A stretch of 64,000 nucleotides of DNA from Emticicia aquatilis. Lineage in GTDB: Bacteria > Bacteroidota > Bacteroidia > Cytophagales > Spirosomataceae. A program made the translations under genes and the position numbers. Every line of letters begins with the position of its first letter. The first letter of the stretch is position 1. Positions 20,323-28,692 of the stretch are shown here, piece by piece. The notes beneath the pieces were generated by a model that was not told where the DNA came from, did no database searches, and saw nothing but the letters and a program-made list of their open reading frames with translations. Location: contig NZ_BMKK01000008.1 of the NCBI RefSeq assembly GCF_014644295.1, forward strand, positions 1 through 64,000, given 5' to 3'.

Positions 20323-20790
20323 ATGAAAAGAATAATCTTACTCTCATTTATTCAATTATTTGCAGGTTTAAGTATCTCATGTAAAGCTGAAAATGATGTT
20401 ATTCAGCAGCCCAATAACGAAAATAATCAAGCTATGAAAAGTAATAAAATAAACATCAAAGTAGGCAGTAAAACATTTACTGCCACACTTTTGGACAATG
20501 CTACTTCTAAAGCTTTTGTCGCTCAATTACCACTGACTATCAATATGATAGAGCTGAATAATAACGAAAAATACGCCCAATTGCCCAAAAGCGTACCCAC
20601 CAATGCCTCAGTGCCAACTCGAATTGAAGCGGGCGATTTGATGATGTATGGGTCAAGTACATTGGTGTTGTTTTACAAAGGTTTTAGTACTTCATACAGC
20701 TATACCAAAATCGGCAAAATTGATGATATTTCGGGGCTAACTACTGCATTAGGTGAGGGCGATGTGAAGGTGAGTTTTGAAGTAGATTGA
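20323..20790 (+). CDS. Cyclophilin-like-fold lipoprotein
   Basis: A 155-residue protein. The N-terminal hydrophobic segment ends LSISC, an acceptable lipobox, so it is probably a lipoprotein. From about residue 40 it has the cyclophilin-like (Cyclophil_like2) pattern: KINIKVGSKTFTATLLDN, TSKAFVAQLPLTINM, EAGDLMMYGSSTLVLFYK and ISGLTTALGEGDVKVSFE. Family members are frequent near AraC regulators and aldo/keto reductases. Prolyl isomerase activity has not been shown for this type. Confidence 0.75.
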   Translation: MKRIILLSFIQLFAGLSISCKAENDVIQQPNNENNQAMKSNKINIKVGSKTFTATLLDNATSKAFVAQLPLTINMIELNNNEKYAQLPKSVPTNASVPTRIEAGDLMMYGSSTLVLFYKGFSTSYSYTKIGKIDDISGLTTALGEGDVKVSFEVD

Positions 20791-20850
20791 ACTTGAAACA
20801 CTCAACTCTTTAACTTTATTATCTAATTGAAGCGACTAAGTTTTAAAGCA

Positions 20851-20888
20851 AAAAAGCTCGACAGAGCATAACCTTTGTCGAGCTTTTT
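20851..20888. terminator. Terminator between convergent genes
   Basis: A 13-bp stem AAAAAGCTCGACA (20851-20863) with TGTCGAGCTTTTT (20876-20888), flanked by A and T runs, usable from both sides. Confidence 0.8.
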
Positions 20889-20906
20889 TTTGTATATTTT
20901 TTAGTT

Positions 20907-21767
20907 TTAGTTAAAGCCAATTTTCTTTAAGCCTTCTTTGCTTGTTTTGATGGCTTCAAGTGGCGTCATTCCGTCAAAAACTTGGTCTTGTTCTACAATG
21001 TAGTATTTCATGCCAGAAAGTTTTGCATTTTTAAGAATTCGGCCAAAATCAATTTTTCCATTGCCAACAGGTGCAAAACGTCCTTGGTCGTCCATATCTT
21101 TTACGTGCCAAATCTTGAAACGACCTGGGTATTTTTGGAAATATGCCACAGGGTCGGCACCAGCTTTTGTTACCCAATATAAATCCATTTGAAAATTAAC
21201 ATATTTTGGGTCTAAATGTTCCAATAGATACTCTATCGGTACGATACCATCACTATTTTTTTGAAATTCAAAATCGTGGTTGTGGTACAAAAATTCTAAT
21301 CCTGCTGCTTGTGCTTTCTTTGAAATGACATCAAGAATATTAGTTAATTTTTCCATAGAGCCTTGCATGCCTAATTTTCTGGTTTTTGGGTCAAATTTGA
21401 ACATACCCATCGGTGGCACAGGAGCTATAAAATATTTGAAACCAGCCGCTTTTACATCTGCTATTAATGTATCAGCATTGTCGAGATTCATAGACCCCAT
21501 GTGAACCGAAATAGGTGTAAGCCCTAAACTTTTCGTATATGCTTTAAATTCATCGGGAGTCATTCCATAAAATTTACCTTTATTGTAATCAACTGCCTCA
21601 ATGTATTTATAACCTAAATCAGCAACAGACTTGAGCGTAGCTTTTGGGTCTTTGCCCATTTCATTTCTGACGGTGTAAAGGGTCATACCACCCCATTTCT
21701 TTTGGGCTGCAACAGTTAAACTAAAGGAAATTGAAATAAGGATGAATAAGAGGGTTTTGTTTTTCAT
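20907..21767 (-). CDS. Secreted sugar phosphate isomerase/epimerase-like TIM barrel
   Basis: A 286-residue protein with a signal peptide (ends near VAAQ, residue 21) and a xylose-isomerase-like TIM barrel: LYTVRNEMGKDPKATLKSV, GYKYIEAVDYN, EFLYHNHDFEF with metal-site residues, FQMDLYWVTKAG and FKIWHVKDMD with the late metal ligands. Exported members are common in Bacteroidota and include 3-keto-sugar related enzymes; the substrate here is unknown. It has a good promoter of its own and stands alone. Confidence 0.85.
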   Translation of the reverse strand: MKNKTLLFILISISFSLTVAAQKKWGGMTLYTVRNEMGKDPKATLKSVADLGYKYIEAVDYNKGKFYGMTPDEFKAYTKSLGLTPISVHMGSMNLDNADTLIADVKAAGFKYFIAPVPPMGMFKFDPKTRKLGMQGSMEKLTNILDVISKKAQAAGLEFLYHNHDFEFQKNSDGIVPIEYLLEHLDPKYVNFQMDLYWVTKAGADPVAYFQKYPGRFKIWHVKDMDDQGRFAPVGNGKIDFGRILKNAKLSGMKYYIVEQDQVFDGMTPLEAIKTSKEGLKKIGFN

Positions 21768-21796
21768 TGTATTTTATTAATTTTTGATTTTCCTCT

Positions 21797-21829
21797 CAAA
21801 ATTACACTTTTTCATTACTTAAATGACAA
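21797..21829 (-). promoter_or_regulatory. Good Bacteroidota promoter for the TIM-barrel gene
   Basis: On the minus strand: TTG (21829-21827), 22 nt, then TAATTTTG (21804-21797). It lies about 30 bp before the start at 21767. Confidence 0.6.
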
Positions 21830-22043
21830 TTAATATTCAAATGATAATATTTTTAATTTCAGATAAATCAAATATCCAATTTTCGTGAGGCCAGCCATTT
21901 GATAATCTCAGGGTTTCGGTGGTCGAAGAAAAGGCTGGCTTTGGTATCAAGGGTTTTAATGATTTCATTTTCTCTAATTGTAAATTATTTGAAATTCGTA
22001 AGTTTCTATTTGAAAAACATTACTTTTTACTTACATATTCATA

Positions 22044-22051
22044 TATTTTTG
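22044..22051 (+). promoter_or_regulatory. -7 box for the molybdenum hydroxylase operon
   Basis: TATTTTTG fits TAnnTTTG, 32 bp before the ATG at 22083. The -33 element is not clear. Confidence 0.4.
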
Positions 22052-22082
22052 TTAAATTTTTAATTGAAGTAAATACAACATT

Positions 22083-22538
22083 ATGGCAAAATATTCTCTA
22101 AAAATCAACGGAAAAACGCAACAAGTAGATGTTGACCCCTCAACTCCGATTCTTTGGGTCTTGCGTGACCACCTAAATATGCCCGGAACCAAATTTGGTT
22201 GCGGAATGGCTATGTGCGGTGCTTGCACTGTTCACCTCGACGGCAACGCCGTTCGTTCTTGTAGTTTACCTGTTTCGGCGGTTGGAAAATCAGCTATTAC
22301 AACCATCGAAGGTTTATCAGCAAATGGCACGCATCCTGTTCAAAAAGCGTGGCTCGAACACGATGTAGCTCAATGTGGTTATTGTCAATCTGGACAAATT
22401 ATGTCGGCTTCAGCTTTATTAAAAAGCAATCCAAATCCTACTGATGAAGAAATTGATGCGTACATGAGTGGTAATATTTGCCGTTGTGGAACTTATCTCA
22501 GAATCAAAGAAGCAATCAAAGCCGCTGCAAAAAAGTAA
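22083..22538 (+). CDS. [2Fe-2S] small subunit of a molybdenum hydroxylase (IorA type)
   Basis: A 151-residue iron-sulfur subunit of the xanthine dehydrogenase/isoquinoline 1-oxidoreductase family. The plant-type cluster is held by C40, C45, C48 and C60 and the second cluster by C98, C101, C133 and C135 ([16 protein letters not shown]). It passes electrons from the molybdenum centre of the large subunit encoded 19 bp downstream. It has no signal of its own, so it should cross the membrane bound to the Tat-signalled large subunit. Confidence 0.93.
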   Translation: MAKYSLKINGKTQQVDVDPSTPILWVLRDHLNMPGTKFGCGMAMCGACTVHLDGNAVRSCSLPVSAVGKSAITTIEGLSANGTHPVQKAWLEHDVAQCGYCQSGQIMSASALLKSNPNPTDEEIDAYMSGNICRCGTYLRIKEAIKAAAKK

Positions 22539-22557
22539 ACCCTAAAAAACTTGAAAG

Positions 22558-24804
22558 ATGAAAATTCAGAAAAATATAGATAGACGCTCATTCCTCAAAT
22601 CTTCTGCATTGGCAGGGGGCGGAATGATGCTTAGTTTCAGTTGGTTTTCGGAAGCAAAAGCTGCTGAAAAAGTAGAAGCATTAAACCTTGCCGACCAATG
22701 GTCTGAATTGGCGGCCTACATCAAAATCACGCCTGATAATGTGGTGAAAATTTTAGTGCCAAATCCCGAATTTGGTCAAAACGTAATGACCTCATTGCCG
22801 ATGATGGTGGCTGAAGAATTGGATGTAGATTGGAAAGATGTGGTAGTAGAAATGGGTACGCACGATAATGTGAAGTATGGCCCACAATTTACGGGTGGAA
22901 GTAATTCGGTGCGAATGTACTGGAAGCCACTCCGCAATGCAGGAGCAGCCGCTCGCCAAATGCTTATCGAAGCGGCCGCTCAAACATGGGGTGTTTCGGC
23001 AACAGAAATTACAACAAAAGCAGGTGTTTTGTCTCATTCGAGCGGGAAAACTGCAAAATATGGCGAAATGGCCGCCAAGGCAGCTACATTGACTGTTCCG
23101 AAAGAGGTGAGGCTGAAAGCCCCCAAAGATTTTTCGATTGTTAGAAATTCAAAGAAAAATACCGAAGGCTTGAAAGTAGTTACGGGCAAACCTCTCTTCG
23201 GAATGGATTATCGAGTAGATGGAATGTTGATAGCCATGATTCAGCATCCACCTGCGTTCGGTATGAAACTAAAGTCTTTTGATGCAACTGCTGCCAAAAA
23301 AATGCCGGGTATCAAAGATGTGTTTAGCTTCAAACTCTATGATGATGGTTTTGAACAAGCTGGTTTCGATACCCGTACTTTCAATGAAATGATTGCTATT
23401 GTGGGCAATTCTACTTGGGAAGTAATGAATGCTCGCAAGAAAATCAATGCTCAATGGGAAGCCGCTGGAGACTTAAAAGAAACAATGATGGGCAGAGGTG
23501 GAAAAACTGAGAAAATAGTACCTGGCAGATTAGAAACAACAAGCCTTCAGTTTGAGCTGATGGCTGAATATGCTAAAAAGCCAGCTCAACAATTAAGAAA
23601 AGATGGAGACCCCGAAGCTGCTTTCAAAAATGCTGCTCAGATAATTGAGCGTACTTACAATGCTCCGTTTTTGGCACATAATACCATGGAACCGATGAAC
23701 TTCTTCGCTCATGTAGAAGCAGATAAGGCATTGGTTGCGGGGCCAATACAAGCACCGGGTTGGATGGAACCAACACTCATCAAACTACTTAATTTACCTG
23801 CCGATAAAATCGAAATCCAAATGACCCGCATGGGTGGAGGTTTTGGTCGTAGAGCCTATGCCCAATATGCCTACGAAGCTGCCAGAATCTCGCAGAAGAT
23901 GAAAGCTCCCATTCATTTGATTTATACTCGTGAAGATGATATGACTTACGGAATCTATCGACCAATGTACACGGCAACTTATCGTGCGGCACTCGATGTC
24001 AACAAGAATCTGATAGGTTTTCATGTTATTGGTGGTGGAATTCCCGAAAACCCAGTTCATGCCAATCGTTTTCCAGCAGGTGCGGTAGATAATTATTTGG
24101 CCGAAGGCTGGGAGATTCCGTCAAACATCACCATTGGTGCATTTAGAGCTCCACGTTCTAATTTCAATGCCGCAGCCGAGCAGTCATTCTTGGATGAAGT
24201 TGCCGAAGCAATGGGAAAAGACCCAATCCAAATGCGTTTAGATTTATTGAAACGTGCCAAAGAGAATCCGGTTGGTAAGAATAACGATTATGATGCCAGC
24301 AGATATATTGGAGTTTTAGAGTTACTAAAAGAAAAATCAGGTTGGGGAAAACCCGAAAATGCTGGCAAAAAACGTGGAGTCGCCGCTTATTTCTGCCATG
24401 CCTCTTACGCAGGCCATGTTGTAGATATGGTTATGCGAGATGGACAACCGTACGTAGAATCAGTGACTTCTGCCGTTGATTGTGGAGTAGTAGTAAACCC
24501 AGATGCCGCCCGAAACATGGTACAAGGTGCAGTGGTTGACGGAATCGGACAGTCATTTTATGGAGCATTAACCCATAAAGATGGTGTTCCTGAGCAGAAC
24601 AATTTCCATAATTATCGCATGATTCGCCATAATGAAGCACCTAAAAAGATAGATGTTCATTTTGTAGAAAATGACATTGACCCAACTGGTCTTGGCGAAC
24701 CGCCATTCCCACCCGTTTTTGGGGCAGTGGCTAACGCTTTGTTTAAAACAACGGGTAAACGCTATTATAATCAACCGTTTATGTCGGAACAATCTAAATC
24801 ATAA
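22558..24804 (+). CDS. Molybdopterin-binding large subunit of a periplasmic molybdenum hydroxylase (IorB type)
   Basis: A 748-residue subunit with the Tat signal DRRSFLKSSALAGGG. Family motifs in order: FGQNVMTSLPMMVAEELDVDW, shown in part by its tail, then the GMDYRVDGM linker, HNTMEPMNFFAHVE, QMTRMGGGFGRRAYAQY, the GAFRAPRSNFN cofactor loop and a final GLGEPPFPPVFGA with the catalytic Glu. It would hydroxylate an N-heterocycle or oxidise an aldehyde in the periplasm. Unlike many relatives, no c-type cytochrome is fused or encoded next to it, so the electron acceptor must come from elsewhere. A terminator follows. Confidence 0.9.
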   Translation: MKIQKNIDRRSFLKSSALAGGGMMLSFSWFSEAKAAEKVEALNLADQWSELAAYIKITPDNVVKILVPNPEFGQNVMTSLPMMVAEELDVDWKDVVVEMGTHDNVKYGPQFTGGSNSVRMYWKPLRNAGAAARQMLIEAAAQTWGVSATEITTKAGVLSHSSGKTAKYGEMAAKAATLTVPKEVRLKAPKDFSIVRNSKKNTEGLKVVTGKPLFGMDYRVDGMLIAMIQHPPAFGMKLKSFDATAAKKMPGIKDVFSFKLYDDGFEQAGFDTRTFNEMIAIVGNSTWEVMNARKKINAQWEAAGDLKETMMGRGGKTEKIVPGRLETTSLQFELMAEYAKKPAQQLRKDGDPEAAFKNAAQIIERTYNAPFLAHNTMEPMNFFAHVEADKALVAGPIQAPGWMEPTLIKLLNLPADKIEIQMTRMGGGFGRRAYAQYAYEAARISQKMKAPIHLIYTREDDMTYGIYRPMYTATYRAALDVNKNLIGFHVIGGGIPENPVHANRFPAGAVDNYLAEGWEIPSNITIGAFRAPRSNFNAAAEQSFLDEVAEAMGKDPIQMRLDLLKRAKENPVGKNNDYDASRYIGVLELLKEKSGWGKPENAGKKRGVAAYFCHASYAGHVVDMVMRDGQPYVESVTSAVDCGVVVNPDAARNMVQGAVVDGIGQSFYGALTHKDGVPEQNNFHNYRMIRHNEAPKKIDVHFVENDIDPTGLGEPPFPPVFGAVANALFKTTGKRYYNQPFMSEQSKS

Positions 24805-24810
24805 GTACAA

Positions 24811-24847
24811 AAAAAATCGAGAGTCAATTTTGGCTCTCGATTTTTTT
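24811..24847. terminator. Terminator between convergent genes
   Basis: A 13-bp stem: the left arm (24811-24823) ends TCGAGAG and the right arm CTCTCGATTTTTT is at 24834-24846. It serves the large-subunit gene and the convergent membrane-protein gene. Confidence 0.8.
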
Positions 24848-24859
24848 AATATAAAATTT

Positions 24860-25252
24860 TTAATTCTTCAGCGGAAATAATCCTTGTAATTGACCGTCTC
24901 TTAGCCAAATACTTACCCAAACTAAAACACCAAAAAAGACCGCTGGCAGGCTCATACTCACAGCGTCTTTGTGAATGATGTGGGTAGCTACTGCTCCACC
25001 AAGCCAAGCGGTTAAAAGTATTGCTCCTAAAATAGTCGTTTTAGGATACGCATACAAAATGGTTGAAATAAGCAGAATAATTCCAAGAAACAAAACAGAT
25101 TCAGCAGGATAACCGAAGTCAGTTGCTCCTTTTACTGCCGTTTCAGTTTGTAAAAGATTATTGGCTGCTCCCATAAGGAACATTACAGTTAAGAGTCCTT
25201 GCAGGCCATACGAAGTGTACAAGCGACCTTTTGCAATAGGTTGATTTTCCAT
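24860..25252 (-). CDS. DoxX-like small membrane protein
   Basis: A 130-residue protein with four predicted membrane segments and charged ends. The arrangement (TSYGLQGLLTVMFLMGAANN, a GYPAESVLFLG loop, then ILGAILLTAWLGGAVATHI) fits the DoxX-like family found widely in Bacteroidota. Function is not established. It lies convergent to the molybdenum hydroxylase genes. The 253 bp to the next gene (25253-25505) hold only a putative -7 box, TACTTTTG at 25455-25462. Confidence 0.7.
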   Translation of the reverse strand: MENQPIAKGRLYTSYGLQGLLTVMFLMGAANNLLQTETAVKGATDFGYPAESVLFLGIILLISTILYAYPKTTILGAILLTAWLGGAVATHIIHKDAVSMSLPAVFFGVLVWVSIWLRDGQLQGLFPLKN

Positions 25253-25505
25253 TAGAGATTAGGTTTAGAGTTTATTTAAGAAATTTCACTATTATAAGTG
25301 AAAAATACAATGTTTTAGCTGATTATTTTAAAAGATTTTCTAAACAATCAGCTAAAACATTCAGAATAGAATTAAAATCTTTTTACAGATTCTACTTGTC
25401 CAAAAAGTATCATATTTTGGCATTATATCAATAGAAAATAGGATTTAGATTATATACTTTTGCTTAATCTTTAAGCCCTATTTCTAAAACTGTATAATCT
25501 TACAC

Positions 25506-26951
25506 ATGTCAGACCCTATTTTTATTCTACTTGTTGGCGTTGTTATCGTTGTTGGCGGTATCATTGGCTTCAAACTTCATCCTTTTTTGGCTTTATTGTT
25601 GGCGGCTTTGGCTGTGGCATTGCTTACCCCTGTTGAATTAGTTGAGCAATATTATCTATCAAAAGGAGTAACAGCCATTGATGCTTTTAAGCAAGCTCAT
25701 AAGAGTATAGGCGAGCGAATCGGAATCGAATTTGGGAATACATGTGCCAAAATAGGTATTTTGATAGCAATGGCAGCCATCATAGGTAAAGCAATGCTCG
25801 ATAGCGGTGCCGCCGAAAAAATCATTAGAGCCATGCTCAAGGTTACGGGCGAAAAAAATGCTCCCATTGGTTTTATTTTGAGTAGTTTTTTCTTGACGAT
25901 TCCTGTTTTTGTGGATACCGTTATTTTCTTGATGATGCCACTGGCCAAAGCAATGGGTATGCGATTGAAGAAAAATTATCTACTTCTGGCTCTTTCGGTA
26001 ATTGCTGGTGCCGTAATGGCCAATTCTTACGTGCCGCCTTCACCTGGCCCTCTGTACTTAGTAAGTGCCATGAACGTACCGATTGGTTTAATGATGGTTT
26101 GTGGTTCGATTCTTGGTCTTTGTACCATTACTATCGGCTATTTGATAGCAGTTTTCTTAAATAAAAAATTTGATATACCATTGCGAGACTCACCTGATGC
26201 TCGTTTGGAAGACATCAAAGCCATTGCCGAAAAAGATGATAAGGATTTACCTTCATTGGGGTGGTCATTGCTTCCTGCGGTTTTTCCGTTGGTTACTATT
26301 TGTATTCGTTCCGCTTTTGAAGCTTTCGTAAAAACCAAAGAGCCAATGACCGATTCTGCTCTAATCAATCAATTGATTGACATAGTTTTATTTTTTGGTG
26401 ATAAAAGTATTGCCTTGTTGATGGGTGCTATTTTTGCACTTTGGGTTTTGTCAAATCAAAAGAAAACAACTAAAGACAAACTGACCGCTTTTGTGCAAAC
26501 CGCTCTGATGAGTGGTGGCGGAATCATTCTAATCACAGCGGCAGGTGGTGCGTTTGGTGGAATGTTGCAGCAGACGGGCATCAGTAGTCGAATCGCCGAC
26601 CTAACAAAAGACTACCAAATGGCTCTGATTCCCTTGGCGTTTTTTATCACGATGGTTGTTCGCACGGCACAAGGTTCTGCAACAGTGGCATTGATAACCG
26701 CCTCTGGAATTTTGGCAGGAATGGCACAGAATGCCAATCTTGGGTTTCATCCAGTGTATTTGTGTTTGGCCATCGGAAGTGGGGCAAAACTTATTCCGTG
26801 GATGAATGATGCAGGTTTTTGGATTATGTGCAAAACCTCAAATCTTACCGAACAAGAAGCCCTCAAAACGATTGCTCCCATGCAAAGTTTGATGGGTTTA
26901 GCGGGTGTGATTCTGACAATGATTGCCGCTTGGATTTTTCCTATGGTATAG
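25506..26951 (+). CDS. GntP-family sugar acid:proton symporter
   Basis: A 481-residue inner-membrane permease of the gluconate:H+ symporter (GntP) family with about 12-13 membrane segments. Family features are the IGGIIGFKLHPFLALLLAAL-like first helices, SGAAEKIIRAML, a central VPPSPGPLYLVSAM loop and, late in the protein, VVRTAQGSATVALITASGI. Because galactarate and glucarate dehydratase genes follow on the same strand, uptake of hexarates is the likely role, although the family also takes up gluconate and related acids. A -7 box (TACTTTTG) is present 44 bp upstream. Confidence 0.9.
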   Translation: MSDPIFILLVGVVIVVGGIIGFKLHPFLALLLAALAVALLTPVELVEQYYLSKGVTAIDAFKQAHKSIGERIGIEFGNTCAKIGILIAMAAIIGKAMLDSGAAEKIIRAMLKVTGEKNAPIGFILSSFFLTIPVFVDTVIFLMMPLAKAMGMRLKKNYLLLALSVIAGAVMANSYVPPSPGPLYLVSAMNVPIGLMMVCGSILGLCTITIGYLIAVFLNKKFDIPLRDSPDARLEDIKAIAEKDDKDLPSLGWSLLPAVFPLVTICIRSAFEAFVKTKEPMTDSALINQLIDIVLFFGDKSIALLMGAIFALWVLSNQKKTTKDKLTAFVQTALMSGGGIILITAAGGAFGGMLQQTGISSRIADLTKDYQMALIPLAFFITMVVRTAQGSATVALITASGILAGMAQNANLGFHPVYLCLAIGSGAKLIPWMNDAGFWIMCKTSNLTEQEALKTIAPMQSLMGLAGVILTMIAAWIFPMV

Positions 26952-26958
26952 TTTGGGA

Positions 26959-27066
26959 TACTGGTTATTGGTAAATTGGGGAACTGGTTATTGGTTTTAT
27001 GATACTTATGAATCACACTCCTAATAACTAATTTACCAGTAAACCGGTCACCATTTAACCAGTAAT
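26959..27066. repeat. Spacer element, CTGGTTATTGG-family iterons in inverted arms
   Basis: The left arm (26959-26996) carries ACTGGTTATTGGT twice and AAATTGGGGA. The right arm (27020-27066) carries CTAATAACTAATTTACCAGT and ACCGGTCACC and AACCAGTAAT. The arms are imperfect complements about 25 bp apart, filling the space between the permease and garD genes. Same family as 37684-37748, 53046-53134 and the arms of 56544-57025. Confidence 0.7.
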
Positions 27067-27076
27067 AGACAATAAA

Positions 27077-28636
27077 ATGCAAAACATAGTAATAAAAACT
27101 AACCCCATTGACAATGTAGCTATCGTTGCAAATCCAACAGGTTTGAAGCGTGGTGCAATTGTGTTGGATGGAGTGGTTTTCGAAGAAGATATTCCGATGG
27201 GGCATAAAGTAGCCTTGAAATCCCTTAATGAAGGAGATGAGGTTATTCGTTACGGTCAAATCATCGGTTACGCTAATAGATTGATTGAAAAAGGAAGCTG
27301 GGTAAACGAAAGCAATATCAGTATGCCACAACCTCCAAACTTAGAGAATATTTCTTATGTTCAACCGACTGTTCCACAAGTTGAACCCTTGAAAAATTTT
27401 ACTTTTCAGGGATTTAAAAATGCAGATGGAAGCGTAGGTACTAAAAACGTTTTAGGTATCACCACAAGTGTACAATGTGTTGCAGGAATTACGAACTTCA
27501 TCGAAAATAAAATCAGAAAGGAGTTATTGCCACTTTATCCAAACGTCGATGACGTGGTAGCTTTTAACCATAGTTATGGTTGTGGAATTGCGATTGATGC
27601 TCCAGCAGCAATTATTCCGATTCGTACTATCAAACACATCGCCAAAAATCCAAATTTCGGTGGTGAAATCATGATTATTGGCTTGGGTTGTGAAAAGCTT
27701 AGACCTGAAAGGCTTTTACCAGATGATGATGGGCTTCGACTACGCTCGGCCTCAGACACGGCTACTGAGCGGAGTCGAAGTATCCTTTATTTACAAGATG
27801 AACAATTTGAGGGTTTTTATGAAATGGTGGATGGTATTATGGAAATGGCTGAAAAACATCTACAAAAACTCAATCAACGTAAACGAGAAACTTGTTCGGT
27901 AGTTGATTTGGTGGTAGGAATGCAATGCGGAGGAAGCGATGCTTTTTCGGGGCTGACGGGGAATCCTGTTGCTGGATTTGCAGCAGATTTAATTGTAAAA
28001 GGTGGAGGAACGGTGTTTTTCTCAGAAGTTACTGAAGTACGTGATGCCATACATTTGCTTGTACCTCGTTGCGAAAGTGCCGAAGTTGCTCAAAAACTTA
28101 AAGACGAAATGGCTTGGTATGATAATTATCTGAATCAAGGGCAAGCCGACCGCAGTGCCAATACAACCCCCGGTAATAAAGGAGGGGGATTGAGTAATAT
28201 TGTAGAAAAAGCACTTGGTTCGGTTGTAAAATCTGGAACGAGTCCGATTGTAGATGTGGTGTCACCGGGTGAGAAAGTACGTAAGAAAGGCTTGAATTTT
28301 GTAGCAACGCCAGCCAGTGATTTTGCTTGTGGAACGCTCCAATTGGCCGCAGGCATGAATATGCACGTATTCATCACTGGCCGAGGTACACCTTATGGCT
28401 TAAATATGGTTCCAGTCATCAAAGTAAGTTCAAATTCAAAATTGGCCAATCGCTGGCACGATTTAATAGATTTTGATGCTGGTCCAGTAGCTTTCGGCCA
28501 AAAAACTATTGAAGAAATGGGCTGGGAATTATTCCGCCTAATTCTCGAAATAGCCAGTGGAAACAAAAAAGTAGCAACTGATAAACTCGGGCTTTATAAT
28601 GATTTGGTTTTGTTTAATCCTGGGCCTTTGACGTAA
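27077..28636 (+). CDS. garD: Galactarate dehydratase
   Basis: A 519-residue UxaA/GarD-family lyase that removes water from galactarate to give 5-dehydro-4-deoxy-D-glucarate (Fe-dependent). It follows E. coli GarD closely as I remember it: N-terminal SAF domain with [15 protein letters not shown] and GHKVALKSL, then [76 protein letters not shown] and the C-terminal FNPGPLT. Total length also fits (about 520). Residues about 220-235 are encoded by a palindromic repeat (27734-27780) inserted in frame in a loop between two conserved blocks. The gene belongs to the hexarate operon. Confidence 0.93.
   Translation: MQNIVIKTNPIDNVAIVANPTGLKRGAIVLDGVVFEEDIPMGHKVALKSLNEGDEVIRYGQIIGYANRLIEKGSWVNESNISMPQPPNLENISYVQPTVPQVEPLKNFTFQGFKNADGSVGTKNVLGITTSVQCVAGITNFIENKIRKELLPLYPNVDDVVAFNHSYGCGIAIDAPAAIIPIRTIKHIAKNPNFGGEIMIIGLGCEKLRPERLLPDDDGLRLRSASDTATERSRSILYLQDEQFEGFYEMVDGIMEMAEKHLQKLNQRKRETCSVVDLVVGMQCGGSDAFSGLTGNPVAGFAADLIVKGGGTVFFSEVTEVRDAIHLLVPRCESAEVAQKLKDEMAWYDNYLNQGQADRSANTTPGNKGGGLSNIVEKALGSVVKSGTSPIVDVVSPGEKVRKKGLNFVATPASDFACGTLQLAAGMNMHVFITGRGTPYGLNMVPVIKVSSNSKLANRWHDLIDFDAGPVAFGQKTIEEMGWELFRLILEIASGNKKVATDKLGLYNDLVLFNPGPLT
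27734..27780. repeat. Palindromic repeat inside the garD coding sequence
   Basis: CTTCGACTACGCTC (27734-27747) pairs with GAGCGGAGTCGAAG (27767-27780, one mismatch) around a 19-nt loop. This GC-rich hairpin resembles a dispersed intergenic repeat found in many bacteria. Here it is read through as part of garD and encodes [16 protein letters not shown]. Confidence 0.75.
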
Positions 28637-28643
28637 TTATTCA

Positions 28644-28676
28644 AGCGACGGCATCGCTCTGAGCGATGCCGTCGCT
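28644..28676. repeat. Perfect 15-bp hairpin between garD and gudD
   Basis: AGCGACGGCATCGCT (28644-28658) and AGCGATGCCGTCGCT (28662-28676) with a 3-nt loop, followed by AAAA rather than a T run. It starts 7 bp after the garD stop. It could stabilise or separate messages; it looks like a REP-type element, not a classical terminator. Confidence 0.75.
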
Positions 28677-28692
28677 AAAACTTTTAAAACAC

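Noticed and set aside
28644-28676. Rho-independent terminator after garD
   Set aside because: The stem is strong, but it is followed by an A run instead of T residues, and the next gene of the same pathway starts only 17 bp later.
28666-28692. Earlier ATG for gudD inside the upstream hairpin
   Set aside because: It would add nine residues before the conserved MKFPKIKEF start and would be sequestered in a perfect 15-bp stem.
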